A DNA stretch of 50,656 bases from Moritella sp. JT01 (GCF_001574435.1 NZ_LOCN01000002.1:1-50656); one strand, 5' to 3'; shown: positions 1 to 8,905, numbered from the stretch's first letter. A program made the numbers and translations. The notes: a model not told the origin generated them from the letters alone.

Positions 1-62
1 CTCATTGTTTGGGTAGAATCTGTATTTATACGCAATAAGTTTCAATTTTCAGCACCTTATGT

Positions 63-82
63 GACTGTATTTATATACAGTA
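63..82. promoter_or_regulatory. Candidate LexA (SOS) box
   Basis: The core CTGTATTTATATACAG (65-80) fits the LexA pattern CTGT-N8-ACAG, and the 20-mer matches the E. coli consensus at 18 of 20 positions by eye. Arms ACTGTAT and ATACAGT form a perfect 7-4-7 palindrome. It is 218 bp upstream of the HlyD start. It may instead serve a gene beyond the left edge, which cannot be seen. Confidence 0.6.
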
Positions 83-143
83 CCAAGTTCTAAACTTAGA
101 CTCTATGTGAAAATATGTCAATATTAATAACAAAACAAAGTGC

Positions 144-160
144 TTATTGCTACGCAATAA
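144..160. promoter_or_regulatory. Palindrome TTATTGC-TAC-GCAATAA, MarR-type operator candidate
   Basis: A perfect 7-3-7 palindrome with a TTGC...GCAA core, typical of sites bound by MarR-family dimers. A matching half-site lies at 29-38. The MarR gene at 2344 closes the downstream operon and is the likely binder; this is inference. Confidence 0.45.
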
Positions 161-243
161 TGACTTACATCACAGCCCTAAAAGACAGTGTTTTTCGTCA
201 AAGGTGATAAAAAAATACACCATAACTATTGTTGCATATACAT

Positions 244-279
244 CAATAAATCTATAGACTTCGACCTCTAGATTTATTG
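244..279. promoter_or_regulatory. 11-bp inverted repeat just before the efflux operon
   Basis: CAATAAATCTA (244-254) and TAGATTTATTG (269-279) are exact inverted copies separated by 14 bp, ending 20 bp before the start codon at 300. It could be a repressor site for the MarR protein or a 5' leader hairpin. A weak TTGCAT (232-237) / TATAGA (253-258) promoter overlaps it, with a short 15-bp spacer. Confidence 0.45.
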
Positions 280-299
280 TTGTATAGGTAACAAAACAA

Positions 300-1349
300 A
301 TGAAGGACACAATTTATAAATACGCCATCTATTCCGTACTAACGGTAACGATAGGGTTTTCTGCATTTTTGATAAGCGCAGATAATATCGCACCATTTAC
401 AACGCAAGCGACCATACACAAAACAATTGCGAATATCGCACCGGAAGTTTCTGGGGTGATAACGGCAGTCAATGTCATAAACGGTCAATCAGTCAAAGTT
501 GGTGATGTATTGTTTAGTGTTGATAAAAAGAGTTACGCATTGGCAGTGCAGCAGGCAAAAGCAGAACTACATAAAATACAAGAAAGTAACTCAGCGAAAT
601 GGCAAGAACTTCAGTCCGCCAATCAAATACTCAGTCAGCGCACGATTGAATGGAAAAATACAGATACAAAATATCGTCGTTATCAACAGCTACTCAACAA
701 AGGCTTAATCACCCAACAAGATGTTGATGACAGCTTAACAAATGTAAATATCGCCCAAAGTGCGGTAGAAGCGGCGAATGCCGATATTCTGCGAATCAAA
801 GTCGATTTACCAAGTGATAATAAAAATGCTGCAATTGAAATAGTAGAAGCAAAATTATTAACCGCGCAACTTGATCTACAACGCACCGATATTATTGCAA
901 CAACCGCTGGTACGGTAAGTAATTTACAATTACAACAAGGTACGTATATCAACAAAGGTAGTGCATCGTTATTTTTGGTAAACGAAGCAAACAGCTGGCT
1001 AAGCGCCGACTTCAATGAAAAAGGCGTCGCACATTTAACAACAAACACAGCCGTGTGGATCGCTTTTGATGCGCTGCCGGGTACTGTTTTTGAAGGTAAG
1101 ATCAGTAACCAAGATCGCGCAATTTTTGATCCATCCACATCGACCAATCAGCTATCGACAGTCGTCAATGATACGCGCTGGATACGTGAACAACAAAAAA
1201 TACGCACACGCATTAGCGTAGATGATATTGATAGCGTACTTATTGCCGGATCACGCGCCAGCGTTATGGTTAAAAATGGCAATCAAACCGTAGATTTTAT
1301 CGGTTACGCTTGGATCAAACTCGTCGCTTGCTTCCGCTATATCTATTAG
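300..1349 (+). CDS. HlyD/EmrA-family membrane fusion protein
   Basis: A periplasmic adaptor subunit of a secondary efflux pump, 349 residues. There is an N-terminal membrane anchor at about residues 9-27. A biotinyl-lipoyl-like half motif follows (residues 45-75, PEVSGVI...NGQSVKVGDVLF), then an alpha-helical hairpin (about 80-190) and a second lipoyl-like half with a beta-barrel (about 200-330). The order is the same as in EmrA and AaeA. The start is an ATG with a weak AGG upstream. It is followed 12 bp later by a DUF2955 membrane protein and then a MarR regulator, a recurring efflux operon type. The substrate is unknown; aromatic acids or hydrophobic drugs are plausible by analogy. Confidence 0.88.
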   Translation: MKDTIYKYAIYSVLTVTIGFSAFLISADNIAPFTTQATIHKTIANIAPEVSGVITAVNVINGQSVKVGDVLFSVDKKSYALAVQQAKAELHKIQESNSAKWQELQSANQILSQRTIEWKNTDTKYRRYQQLLNKGLITQQDVDDSLTNVNIAQSAVEAANADILRIKVDLPSDNKNAAIEIVEAKLLTAQLDLQRTDIIATTAGTVSNLQLQQGTYINKGSASLFLVNEANSWLSADFNEKGVAHLTTNTAVWIAFDALPGTVFEGKISNQDRAIFDPSTSTNQLSTVVNDTRWIREQQKIRTRISVDDIDSVLIAGSRASVMVKNGNQTVDFIGYAWIKLVACFRYIY

Positions 1350-1361
1350 CAAGAGGTTGAT

Positions 1362-2381
1362 ATGTTAATTAAAAACCAGCAGTTAAATGATACATTACGG
1401 ATCACTCTGATCATTACCTTATGCATGTTAGCGGGTAACTTATTACACCTTGAAAACAATGTATATTTGGTTCTCTATCCAACGCTCCTAATGACAAAAG
1501 GCAAAGATTACTCATGGTATGGACTGTTGAAGATGCTCATCCCGACCTTGATCGCTGCAACTTGTGCACTGATTATTGCGGAAACATTTAAAGATCATCC
1601 CTTTGCTATTTGGACAATCAGTTTAATTTTCATTGATCAAGTGCGCCGCAGTGCTAATACCCCAGCAAAACAGGGAGGCATGCTCATGCCAGTATTTAAT
1701 TGGGTATTGATCATCGTATTTTCTCAGTATACGAGCGCTAGTATGCCAATGCGAATTCATGAGATCTTTATTTCAATGGCTGTGACTATCGCGGTCTGTA
1801 AATTCATGGTGTGGCTATTTCCAGTTGCCAAGAATGGCAAAGCACCGCAAATAAAACCGCAACAAGTGACTTATCAACACCGCTTCATTTCCCTCAGCCT
1901 GATTGGCTCAGGATTAGCATTCTTAATGATTGTCGATTTACTCTCTGCGACATTCTGTATGGTGCCAGTCATAGCGGCTGCAACGCAATTTAACCGAGCA
2001 CAATATCTACGCGTAGTAAAGTTACGTTTTATCACTCAGATAGGTGGCTGCGCACTGGCGATCATTTTTACACTACTGCTCGCTGGACATCAGAGTGTCA
2101 TTAGCTTTTACGCACTTGGGCTTGGCTTCTTGATATTTACCATCACCAACTGGATGGTTAATTCCCCAAATAAATTTAAAGACTTACATGCAGATGTATT
2201 ACTGGCAACGGTACTGCCGATACAGCTGTATATGGGCAATATTTCATTTGGTTTAGAGCGAACCTATCTACGTGCATGGGAACTTGCGGTCACTTTAGGT
2301 ATACTCTTTATTCTTTATCAGCTAACACGTTCGCGAGATAACAATGGCCAAATCAATCACCAATATTCCAACATTGGATAA
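1362..2381 (+). CDS. DUF2955 (FUSC-like) inner-membrane transport protein
   Basis: A 339-residue polytopic membrane protein with roughly ten hydrophobic segments in two blocks, separated by a charged stretch near residues 155-170 (AKNGKAPQIKPQQ). This is the layout of DUF2955/FUSC-type proteins, which pair with HlyD-like adaptors as in AaeAB. The start has a good ribosome site (AAGAGG, 5 nt spacing). The last 38 bp overlap the MarR gene, suggesting translational coupling. It is probably the inner-membrane partner of the preceding adaptor. The transported compound cannot be told from the sequence. Confidence 0.8.
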   Translation: MLIKNQQLNDTLRITLIITLCMLAGNLLHLENNVYLVLYPTLLMTKGKDYSWYGLLKMLIPTLIAATCALIIAETFKDHPFAIWTISLIFIDQVRRSANTPAKQGGMLMPVFNWVLIIVFSQYTSASMPMRIHEIFISMAVTIAVCKFMVWLFPVAKNGKAPQIKPQQVTYQHRFISLSLIGSGLAFLMIVDLLSATFCMVPVIAAATQFNRAQYLRVVKLRFITQIGGCALAIIFTLLLAGHQSVISFYALGLGFLIFTITNWMVNSPNKFKDLHADVLLATVLPIQLYMGNISFGLERTYLRAWELAVTLGILFILYQLTRSRDNNGQINHQYSNIG

Positions 2382-2805
2382 CAGTATTTCATTTATGATG
2401 GGATTGGCATACAAGCAATTTAGAACCTTAGCAAATCAGGTACTGGTAACTGAATTTGATATTACCTTAGAAATGTTAGGCACGTTACGTGCGCTAGAAC
2501 AGTTAGGTGAATTACCACAACAAAAACTGGCCGAAGCATTGCTTCGTGAGCGCTCTGTGATCAAACGTCTGGTTGATAATTGTATTAAGCGTAAGTTAAT
2601 CGCCGCACATAAAAGTGACACCAATAAAAAAGCGCGTTATTTATCAATAACAGCAAAAGGGATCGCGGTAAAAGATGCGGCACATAAACGAATACAACAA
2701 GTAACAACAGATTACTACTCGCCGTTAACTGCAGAAGAACAGCAACAGTTACTCACCCTTAATAAGAAAATTATTCAAGTTGATATGATCGTTGGCAATG
2801 ATTAA
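2344..2805 (+). CDS. MarR-family transcriptional regulator
   Basis: A 153-residue winged-helix protein. The helix-turn-helix region is at about residues 45-75 (GELPQQKLAEALLRERSVIKRLVD), followed by the wing (AAHKSDTNKKARYLSITAKG) and a C-terminal dimerisation helix. Its start lies inside the end of the DUF2955 gene, so all three genes are very likely one transcript. MarR proteins usually repress their own operon and are released by a ligand that the pump exports. The palindromes at 144-160 and 244-279 are the obvious candidate sites. Confidence 0.88.
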   Translation: MAKSITNIPTLDNSISFMMGLAYKQFRTLANQVLVTEFDITLEMLGTLRALEQLGELPQQKLAEALLRERSVIKRLVDNCIKRKLIAAHKSDTNKKARYLSITAKGIAVKDAAHKRIQQVTTDYYSPLTAEEQQQLLTLNKKIIQVDMIVGND

Positions 2806-2826
2806 TCGTTAAGTGGTGTTGTTATC

Positions 2827-2864
2827 CAACTACAACTACAACTACACAACTACACAACTACAAC
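2827..2864. repeat. Short CAACTA microsatellite
   Basis: CAACTA occurs three times in direct tandem (2827-2844), then twice more at 2847-2852 and 2855-2860, separated by CA dinucleotides. It lies 22 bp after the MarR stop, in non-coding DNA. No function is evident. Confidence 0.8.
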
Positions 2865-2995
2865 GATAAGATGACTGGCTATCGCTGATTACTTGCCGCC
2901 AGTCCATATTGGATTGGTGATAAGTGATAAGCAACAACCATGCATACCAAGCCTACTGATGTATTAGCAGCGGTAATAAAGCTCAATTAAAAACA

Positions 2996-4420
2996 TTAAA
3001 CCGCGCTTACTACGTCTCCATTCTCATCCGCTTGCAATTCCAACTCTGCTTGTGAAAGCAATGCAAACTCTTCCTCTGCGCTGCCAGCAACCAAGTTGTG
3101 CCGACTGACAAAGAAATAATACAAACCGCCAATCACAAATAATCCCAATGTCAGATTAAATGCGCGGGGGTCAAACGCATACACCCCAGTCAAAGCAACC
3201 AACGAAAGTAATAACGAGATAGATGAAGTCACAATACCACCCGGCGTTTTGTAAGGGCGAACTAAATCAGGTTGTTTAATCCGTAATAATATATGACTGA
3301 GTGACATCAGAGCATAAGACACAGTCGCACCGACGACTGCCATGGCTAAAATCAAATCACCCTCGCCACTTAACGATACAAAGAATCCAAATACACCTGG
3401 AATAATCAAGGCTCTTGAAGGTACTTTACGTTTACTGGTTAACGACAATGAACGCGGTAAATAACCAGCACGTGACAATGCAAATACCAATCGACTATAA
3501 CCATAAATAATAGAGAAAAACGAGGCCACTAGCCCAGCAAGACCGAGTACATTGACCAATGTAGCTAATGTCTCATTACCACTAATTTTTAATGCATCGA
3601 CTAACGGGACAGCACTTTTACCAATGACATCTGCGCCAACGGCGCCAGCCAATAACACCACCACGAGCAATGCTGTAAAGAGCAAAAATGTCATCGCAGC
3701 AATAATACCTTTAGGCACATCCTTTGCTGGGTTTTTAGCTTCTTCAGCGGCAAGCGGCACCCCTTCAACAGCCAAGAATAACCACATAGCAAAAGGTAAC
3801 GCCGCCCATACGCCATACCAACCCATCGGCATAAATTCAGAGGCACCCGCTGCATCCGTGACTGCAATGTCGTATAAATTATTTACATCAAACTCACCAA
3901 TCAAGGCGACTGCAGTAGCGATAATGGCAAATACCGCCAGACCACTGATCACCATCATCACTTTTAATGCTTCACCGACACCCGCTAAGTGAATACCAAT
4001 AAAAACCAAATAAAATAACGCGTATATGACTGGCCCGTCCACACCAAGCAGTGCATTAACCGCCGACCCGATAAAAATAACGATCGCGGCGGGGGCGAGT
4101 GCATATTCGATTAATATCGCGAGTCCGGTAAGATAACCACCTGCAGGACCCATGGCTTGGCGAGCAAAACTATAACCCCCACCTGCAGCGGGGATCGCAG
4201 CAGACATTTCCGCCAGTGATAACACCAAGGTGTAATACATCAGCCCCATTAATACCGAGGCAATCGCAAAGCCACCCCAGCCTGCTTGAGCAAAACCAAA
4301 ATTCCACCCTGCGAAATCACCCGATATAACATATGACACACCTAAACCAGCCAATAAGAGCCAGCCTGCAGTACCTTTTTTCAATTGTCTCTTAGCGAGA
4401 TATTCCTTATGATCCGACAT
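2996..4420 (-). CDS. eat: Ethanolamine permease, APC superfamily
   Basis: A 474-residue amino acid-polyamine-organocation transporter with about twelve membrane segments. The N-terminal GWLLLAGLGVSYVISGDFAGWNFG stretch starts segment 1, and the EMSAAIPAAGGGYSFARQAMGP motif is typical of the ethanolamine permease subfamily. It begins 14 bp after eutC on the same strand, so it closes a eutB-eutC-permease operon. Expected role: import of ethanolamine for EutBC. There are no microcompartment shell genes nearby. The closest alternative would be another APC amine or amino acid porter, but the context makes ethanolamine most likely. Confidence 0.88.
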   Translation of the reverse strand: MSDHKEYLAKRQLKKGTAGWLLLAGLGVSYVISGDFAGWNFGFAQAGWGGFAIASVLMGLMYYTLVLSLAEMSAAIPAAGGGYSFARQAMGPAGGYLTGLAILIEYALAPAAIVIFIGSAVNALLGVDGPVIYALFYLVFIGIHLAGVGEALKVMMVISGLAVFAIIATAVALIGEFDVNNLYDIAVTDAAGASEFMPMGWYGVWAALPFAMWLFLAVEGVPLAAEEAKNPAKDVPKGIIAAMTFLLFTALLVVVLLAGAVGADVIGKSAVPLVDALKISGNETLATLVNVLGLAGLVASFFSIIYGYSRLVFALSRAGYLPRSLSLTSKRKVPSRALIIPGVFGFFVSLSGEGDLILAMAVVGATVSYALMSLSHILLRIKQPDLVRPYKTPGGIVTSSISLLLSLVALTGVYAFDPRAFNLTLGLFVIGGLYYFFVSRHNLVAGSAEEEFALLSQAELELQADENGDVVSAV

Positions 4421-4434
4421 GTTATATCCTTATC

Positions 4435-5301
4435 TTAGTTTGTTTTCGACAGTAAAAAATTTTGTGTGTCTTGCAACGCCTCAACTTCTAACGTATCGGA
4501 GCGATCTTTCAGGTTTACCCCAGACAGTGATAATCGACGCGCTTCCGTTAAGAGATAAAAGGCCCGTAAACTGGCTTCCTTATAACTCAACCCTTCGGGA
4601 CGTACGTTAGAAATACAATTACGACTGGAATCATCCAGTCCGCGAGAGGGAGCCCATGTGAGATACATGCCTAAACTGTCTGGTGAACTTAGTCCAGGGC
4701 GCTCTCCAATTAACACTAAAACAACCTTGCCATGGAGTAATTCACCAATATCATCCCCCACCGCAACACGTCCCTGTTCGACGACAATGATGGGAGCGAC
4801 AGTCCACGATTGTGTCTTATCCGCTGCTAAACGTTGCGTTAATAATGTAATAACGGCAACAGCATGATCTTGCACAGCCCGAGAAGACAGCCCATCTGCG
4901 ACCACGATGACCAAGTCATATTCAGTCTGCTTCATCTGCTGATAATCCGTTAATTTCTGACATGATGCCTCATCAAGCTGACGGCCCAAATCTGGACGCT
5001 GCAAATACATCATGCGATCAACAACTGCACTGTGTAATACCAAGGGGTCGGCTAACATAACAGGTGTCTGCATTAACGTGAGGTCATGACATAACACATT
5101 AATGTCGAGTGGCGTATGCACTGCATCTTTGGCCTGCGCATGCGCTAACTGAAATTTAAATAATTCATTACTCGGGATACTGTTACCTACCCGACCTAAA
5201 CCAATTCTGGCATTCGTAAAACGCCTTAATGTACGCCACGGGTTAGTCACAACGGAATCTGACTGGGGCGCTATTAACGCATGAGCATGAGAATCAGGCA
5301 T
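4435..5301 (-). CDS. eutC: Ethanolamine ammonia-lyase small subunit
   Basis: The 288-residue light chain of adenosylcobalamin-dependent ethanolamine ammonia-lyase, which splits ethanolamine to acetaldehyde and ammonia. It has the family's NPWxxLRRFTNARIGLGRVGNS region near residues 21-42, the DLVIVVADGLSS segment, the VLIGERPGLSSPDSLGMYLTW stretch and a C-terminal NCISNVRPEGLSY motif. Length is close to the usual 285-295. Its start overlaps the end of eutB by 8 bp, the usual sign of coupled translation of the two subunits. Confidence 0.96.
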   Translation of the reverse strand: MPDSHAHALIAPQSDSVVTNPWRTLRRFTNARIGLGRVGNSIPSNELFKFQLAHAQAKDAVHTPLDINVLCHDLTLMQTPVMLADPLVLHSAVVDRMMYLQRPDLGRQLDEASCQKLTDYQQMKQTEYDLVIVVADGLSSRAVQDHAVAVITLLTQRLAADKTQSWTVAPIIVVEQGRVAVGDDIGELLHGKVVLVLIGERPGLSSPDSLGMYLTWAPSRGLDDSSRNCISNVRPEGLSYKEASLRAFYLLTEARRLSLSGVNLKDRSDTLEVEALQDTQNFLLSKTN

Positions 5302-6706
5302 AGCATTCCCCCTTCGGTAAGTTATTTAATTGTGTTGAAAAGCGTTCAGGAATAGTGTTATTAAGGATCACACCCGCGGTATCATCAAACAATTGCATCT
5401 TAGTTAGCCATTGCTCAAACTCTGGGGCTGGACGTAAGCCCAATACGCGACGCGCATACAGCGCATCATGAAATGAGGTCGTTTGATAGTTCAGCATGAT
5501 GTCATCCGAACCCGGAATGCCCATAATGAAAGAACATTCCGCAACACCCAGTAAGGTCAATAAGTTATCCATATCATTTTGATCGGCATAAGCATGATTG
5601 GTGTAACAAATATCACAGCCCATAGGTAGGCCGAGTAACTTGCCACAGAAATGGTCTTCCAAACCAGCGCGAATAATTTGTTTACCGTCAAATAGATATT
5701 CAGGTCCAATAAACCCAACCACGGTATTCACCAATAAAGGCTTAAACTTTCTGGCCACCGCATAAGCGCGGGTTTCGCACGTTTGCTGATCGATATTATG
5801 ATGCGCATTCGCCGACAGTGAGCTGCCCTGCCCAGTTTCAAAATACATCACATTATTACCAACAGTGCCTCGATTCAGTGATAATGCCGCATCGTTAGCT
5901 TCTGCCAATACATTAAGATCAAAACCAAAACTCCGGTTTGTCCCTTCTGTCCCACCAATAGATTGAAACACCAGATCAACAGGCGCGCCCTGCTCAATCG
6001 CTTCAATGGTATTAGTCACATGAGTTAATACACATGATTGTGTTGGGATCTCGTATTGCTGAATAACCTCATCCATCAGCGTTAACAGTTTCGAGGCCTG
6101 TGCAACATTATCAGTCGCGGGATTAATGCCAATCACGGCATCACCACTGCCATACATCAGACCATCAAAAATACTGGCAGCAATACCATTTACATCATCC
6201 GTTGGGTGATTTGGCTGAAGCCGAGTCGATAAGCGTTTGTTCAACCCTATAGTATTGCGAAACGCGGTAGTTACCTGACATTTTTTAGCCACCAGAATAA
6301 GATCTTGGTTACGCATTATCTTACTCACGGCAGCCGCCATTTCTGGCGTGATACCCAACCGTAAACGATTTAATATCATCGGTGTTGCGGCATCACTGAG
6401 TAACCAGTTACGAAAATCGCCCACCGTAAAATGCGCAATAATCGCAAAAGCCTCTACATCATGTTCATCCATGATAAGACGAGTCACCTCATCTTTTTCA
6501 TAAGGAATGATGGCTTCATTGATAAAGGTTTTAAGCGGTAATTCCGCCAGTGTCATTTGCGCTACAACACGTTCTTCAGCGGTATGGGCAATGACACCTG
6601 CAAGCTTATCTCCTGAACGTTCAGGGGTCGCTTTTGCGAGCAGATCGGCTAAAGATTTGAATTGATATATTTTACTGCCAAGTTGATGACGATAAGCGGA
6701 TTTCAT
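5294..6706 (-). CDS. eutB: Ethanolamine ammonia-lyase large subunit
   Basis: The 470-residue heavy chain, the catalytic TIM barrel of adenosylcobalamin-dependent ethanolamine ammonia-lyase; E. coli EutB has 453 residues. Family stretches seen include NPATDNVAQASKLLTLMDEV, FQSIGGTEGTNRSFGFDL, YFETGQGSSLSANAHHNIDQ and LPMGCDICYTNHAYADQNDMD. The start has GAGG upstream. It leads the minus-strand operon eutB-eutC-permease and is divergent from an EutR-like activator, with 187 bp between the two starts. No EutA reactivase, aldehyde dehydrogenase or shell proteins are present. Confidence 0.96.
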   Translation of the reverse strand: MKSAYRHQLGSKIYQFKSLADLLAKATPERSGDKLAGVIAHTAEERVVAQMTLAELPLKTFINEAIIPYEKDEVTRLIMDEHDVEAFAIIAHFTVGDFRNWLLSDAATPMILNRLRLGITPEMAAAVSKIMRNQDLILVAKKCQVTTAFRNTIGLNKRLSTRLQPNHPTDDVNGIAASIFDGLMYGSGDAVIGINPATDNVAQASKLLTLMDEVIQQYEIPTQSCVLTHVTNTIEAIEQGAPVDLVFQSIGGTEGTNRSFGFDLNVLAEANDAALSLNRGTVGNNVMYFETGQGSSLSANAHHNIDQQTCETRAYAVARKFKPLLVNTVVGFIGPEYLFDGKQIIRAGLEDHFCGKLLGLPMGCDICYTNHAYADQNDMDNLLTLLGVAECSFIMGIPGSDDIMLNYQTTSFHDALYARRVLGLRPAPEFEQWLTKMQLFDDTAGVILNNTIPERFSTQLNNLPKGECYA

Positions 6707-6893
6707 ACGTTGACCTCAAATAGCTTCTGTAACCATATCGCACAGATAGGATTGATACTTGCATGAATAAAACCAAAGCGAAGATCATTCCAACCGCCTA
6801 TCAGATTTAGGCAAATTTAATAAACCATTAAAATCAACACGTTGAAATTATAGTGCATCATAAAAGGGCGTAGTCATAAAGAGGTAATTAGAA

Positions 6894-7874
6894 ATGAACA
6901 ATAAGAGTAAACAAATCATTGCACCATGTTTGAACATCTATGAAGCAAACGATGCAAACAGGCATGCTGGTAACTTATCGCTTTGGTCACAAGAGTATGA
7001 TCAATTCAGCCATGGGGCTTTTTATGGATGTATTAACGAAGTCGCCTTAACGCAAGTCAGTGTCTTTAAGGAATACACTAATCAATCATTACGACAACAA
7101 TGCAATATTAACGACAGTGGGATCTGGTTAGGGTTTAGTGCAAATAGCAAAAGTTGTCGTATTAATGGTCGCCATACTCAAGAAAACACAATTATGTGTA
7201 GAGCTGGACAGCAAGATTTCGAACTAATGACACCTGAGGATTTTAGTATTTACGGTATTGTTATCGACAAGTCGGCATTGACTCAGATTGCAAATATACA
7301 AAATATAACGTTAGATGAAATAATACCAGATTCAGAATTACTACGCAGTTACCCCCCGAATACTGTTTCCGCTTTACGGTATTTTGTAGCACACTTATTA
7401 TCCTCGAAGTTATTGAATATAACCTGCCGGATACAAGAAGATATTCTTATTTCAGCGGTCGTTGAATTACTTGTTCAAAAGCAACCTCTCACGACAGCAC
7501 GCGTCAGTTATCGTAAACGTAAAACAACCGTCGACGCCATAACTCAATACATTACAACCACCGCTTACCCAACAACGATTAGTGAACTTTGTAGTATCGC
7601 CAATGTGAGCAGGCGTACGCTGCAATACAGCTTTGAATCAATATTAGGTATTAGTCCCCAGCGCTTTATTCGCCTTACCCGCTTAAACCAAATACGCCGA
7701 GAACTCAGTAAACCACATCAAACCAGAGCCATCGTGGATGTAGCCCTCGATTACGGTTTTTATCATCCGGGGGGATTTTCTCAGGACTATAAATTGCTTT
7801 TTGGCGAAACCCCATCAACCACACGGCGGCTGCATACGGTTAGTCCATCTCTTTCGCAACACTCTGACAAATAG
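6894..7874 (+). CDS. eutR: AraC-family activator, EutR-like
   Basis: A 326-residue regulator. The C-terminal AraC double helix-turn-helix is at about residues 225-315 (ISELCSIANVSRRTLQYSFESILG, then VDVALDYGFYHPGGFSQDYKLLFG). The N-terminal part resembles E. coli EutR, with VFKEYTNQSLRQQC and FELMTPEDFSIYGIV segments. EutR senses ethanolamine together with adenosylcobalamin and activates the eut genes. Divergence from eutB fits that job. The start has AGAGGT upstream. The 3' end overlaps the convergent LysR gene by 35 bp. Confidence 0.85.
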   Translation: MNNKSKQIIAPCLNIYEANDANRHAGNLSLWSQEYDQFSHGAFYGCINEVALTQVSVFKEYTNQSLRQQCNINDSGIWLGFSANSKSCRINGRHTQENTIMCRAGQQDFELMTPEDFSIYGIVIDKSALTQIANIQNITLDEIIPDSELLRSYPPNTVSALRYFVAHLLSSKLLNITCRIQEDILISAVVELLVQKQPLTTARVSYRKRKTTVDAITQYITTTAYPTTISELCSIANVSRRTLQYSFESILGISPQRFIRLTRLNQIRRELSKPHQTRAIVDVALDYGFYHPGGFSQDYKLLFGETPSTTRRLHTVSPSLSQHSDK

Positions 7875-8796
7875 TATCTCTGACCCACTTATGTCCCGGC
7901 TCATCATTATTACGTTCATGCCATAACAATACATAGACCAATGAAGAAAAATCTATCGGCAAAGGTAATTGCACCAAGTCATATAACTTTTGTGCATGCG
8001 AGACAAAACTCGACGGTAACGTAAAAATTAAATCACTGTGCGCACACACACTGGCGGCACCGTAAAAATCCGGTAAGGTTGCGCAGATATGACGGTGTTG
8101 ACCCGATTCAGCTAATTGATAATCCAATAACCACCAATCATTACCTTCACAGCGAACCTGTACATGCGACATACTCAAATAAGTATCAACATCCCAATGC
8201 CCTGCATTAATACTTGCTAACATAGGGTGATTTTCGCGTATTAAACACACCTGGTTATCGGTAAATAAACGCTGATGTGCAATCCCCTCAGGTAAATTAT
8301 TGAGGCGAACATTGGCCGTGGGGTGCAACTCTCTGGCCGTAATGCCAAAATCAATCTGTCCTTGCTGCAAGTCTAATAATGACTTTTCATTCCAACCATA
8401 AATACCTAAATTCAGCTTAGGTGCTTGCGATAATATTGGCCCAATATAATGAGGTAGTAAAGTTTCATAGGCACTTTCAAGCATCGCAAACGAAAACTGG
8501 CGATGACTATTTTCGGGAATAAAACTCGGCGGTAAGCAGAGCTGATACAAGCCCTGTAATATCGTCGGTAATTGTGCTTTTAATTGCAAAGCATGCGCCG
8601 TCGGTTTTAAACCATGGGCAGTACGTAAAAACAACGGATCACCCAAGGTATCACGTAGTCGGTTTAAACTTTTACTCAGTGCCGACTGGCTTAAGTGCAA
8701 GCGATGCGCTGCGCGGGTTACACTCTCTTCTTCAAGTAAGATCTGTAAAATAGCCAAGAGATTTAGATCTATCTTGGCAAGGTTATCTAAATTCAT
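7840..8796 (-). CDS. LysR-family transcriptional regulator
   Basis: 318 residues. The N-terminal winged helix-turn-helix occupies about residues 8-68 (LLAILQILLEEESVTRAAHRLHLSQSALSKSLNRLR). An effector-binding periplasmic-protein-like domain fills the rest. It is divergent from the Bcr/CflA exporter that starts 109 bp away, which is the most likely target. The C-terminal coding end overlaps the convergent AraC gene by 35 bp, so antisense overlap of the two 3' ends is expected. The ligand is unknown. Confidence 0.9.
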   Translation of the reverse strand: MNLDNLAKIDLNLLAILQILLEEESVTRAAHRLHLSQSALSKSLNRLRDTLGDPLFLRTAHGLKPTAHALQLKAQLPTILQGLYQLCLPPSFIPENSHRQFSFAMLESAYETLLPHYIGPILSQAPKLNLGIYGWNEKSLLDLQQGQIDFGITARELHPTANVRLNNLPEGIAHQRLFTDNQVCLIRENHPMLASINAGHWDVDTYLSMSHVQVRCEGNDWWLLDYQLAESGQHRHICATLPDFYGAASVCAHSDLIFTLPSSFVSHAQKLYDLVQLPLPIDFSSLVYVLLWHERNNDEPGHKWVRDTICQSVAKEMD

Positions 8797-8905
8797 AAGA
8801 TATTCCTAAATGGAAACTCAGTTCTGAAATTATACCACTTCCATTCATATCACGCTTTACGTAAACTGCTCCACATTAATCCATGCCTTATATTTGAGAA
8901 TAACA

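Larger units (their letters stand above)
1..299. other. Gene-free left edge with several operator-like palindromes
   Basis: No convincing coding region is seen. The stretch holds an SOS-type box (63-82), a 7-3-7 palindrome (144-160) and an 11-bp inverted repeat (244-279). The 10-mer TACGCAATAA occurs twice, at 29-38 and 151-160. This is probably the control region of the efflux operon starting at 300, and perhaps also of a gene lying left of the window. Confidence 0.6.

Noticed and set aside
683-1147. 154-codon minus-strand frame inside the HlyD gene
   Set aside because: Antisense shadow of a clear HlyD-family coding sequence.
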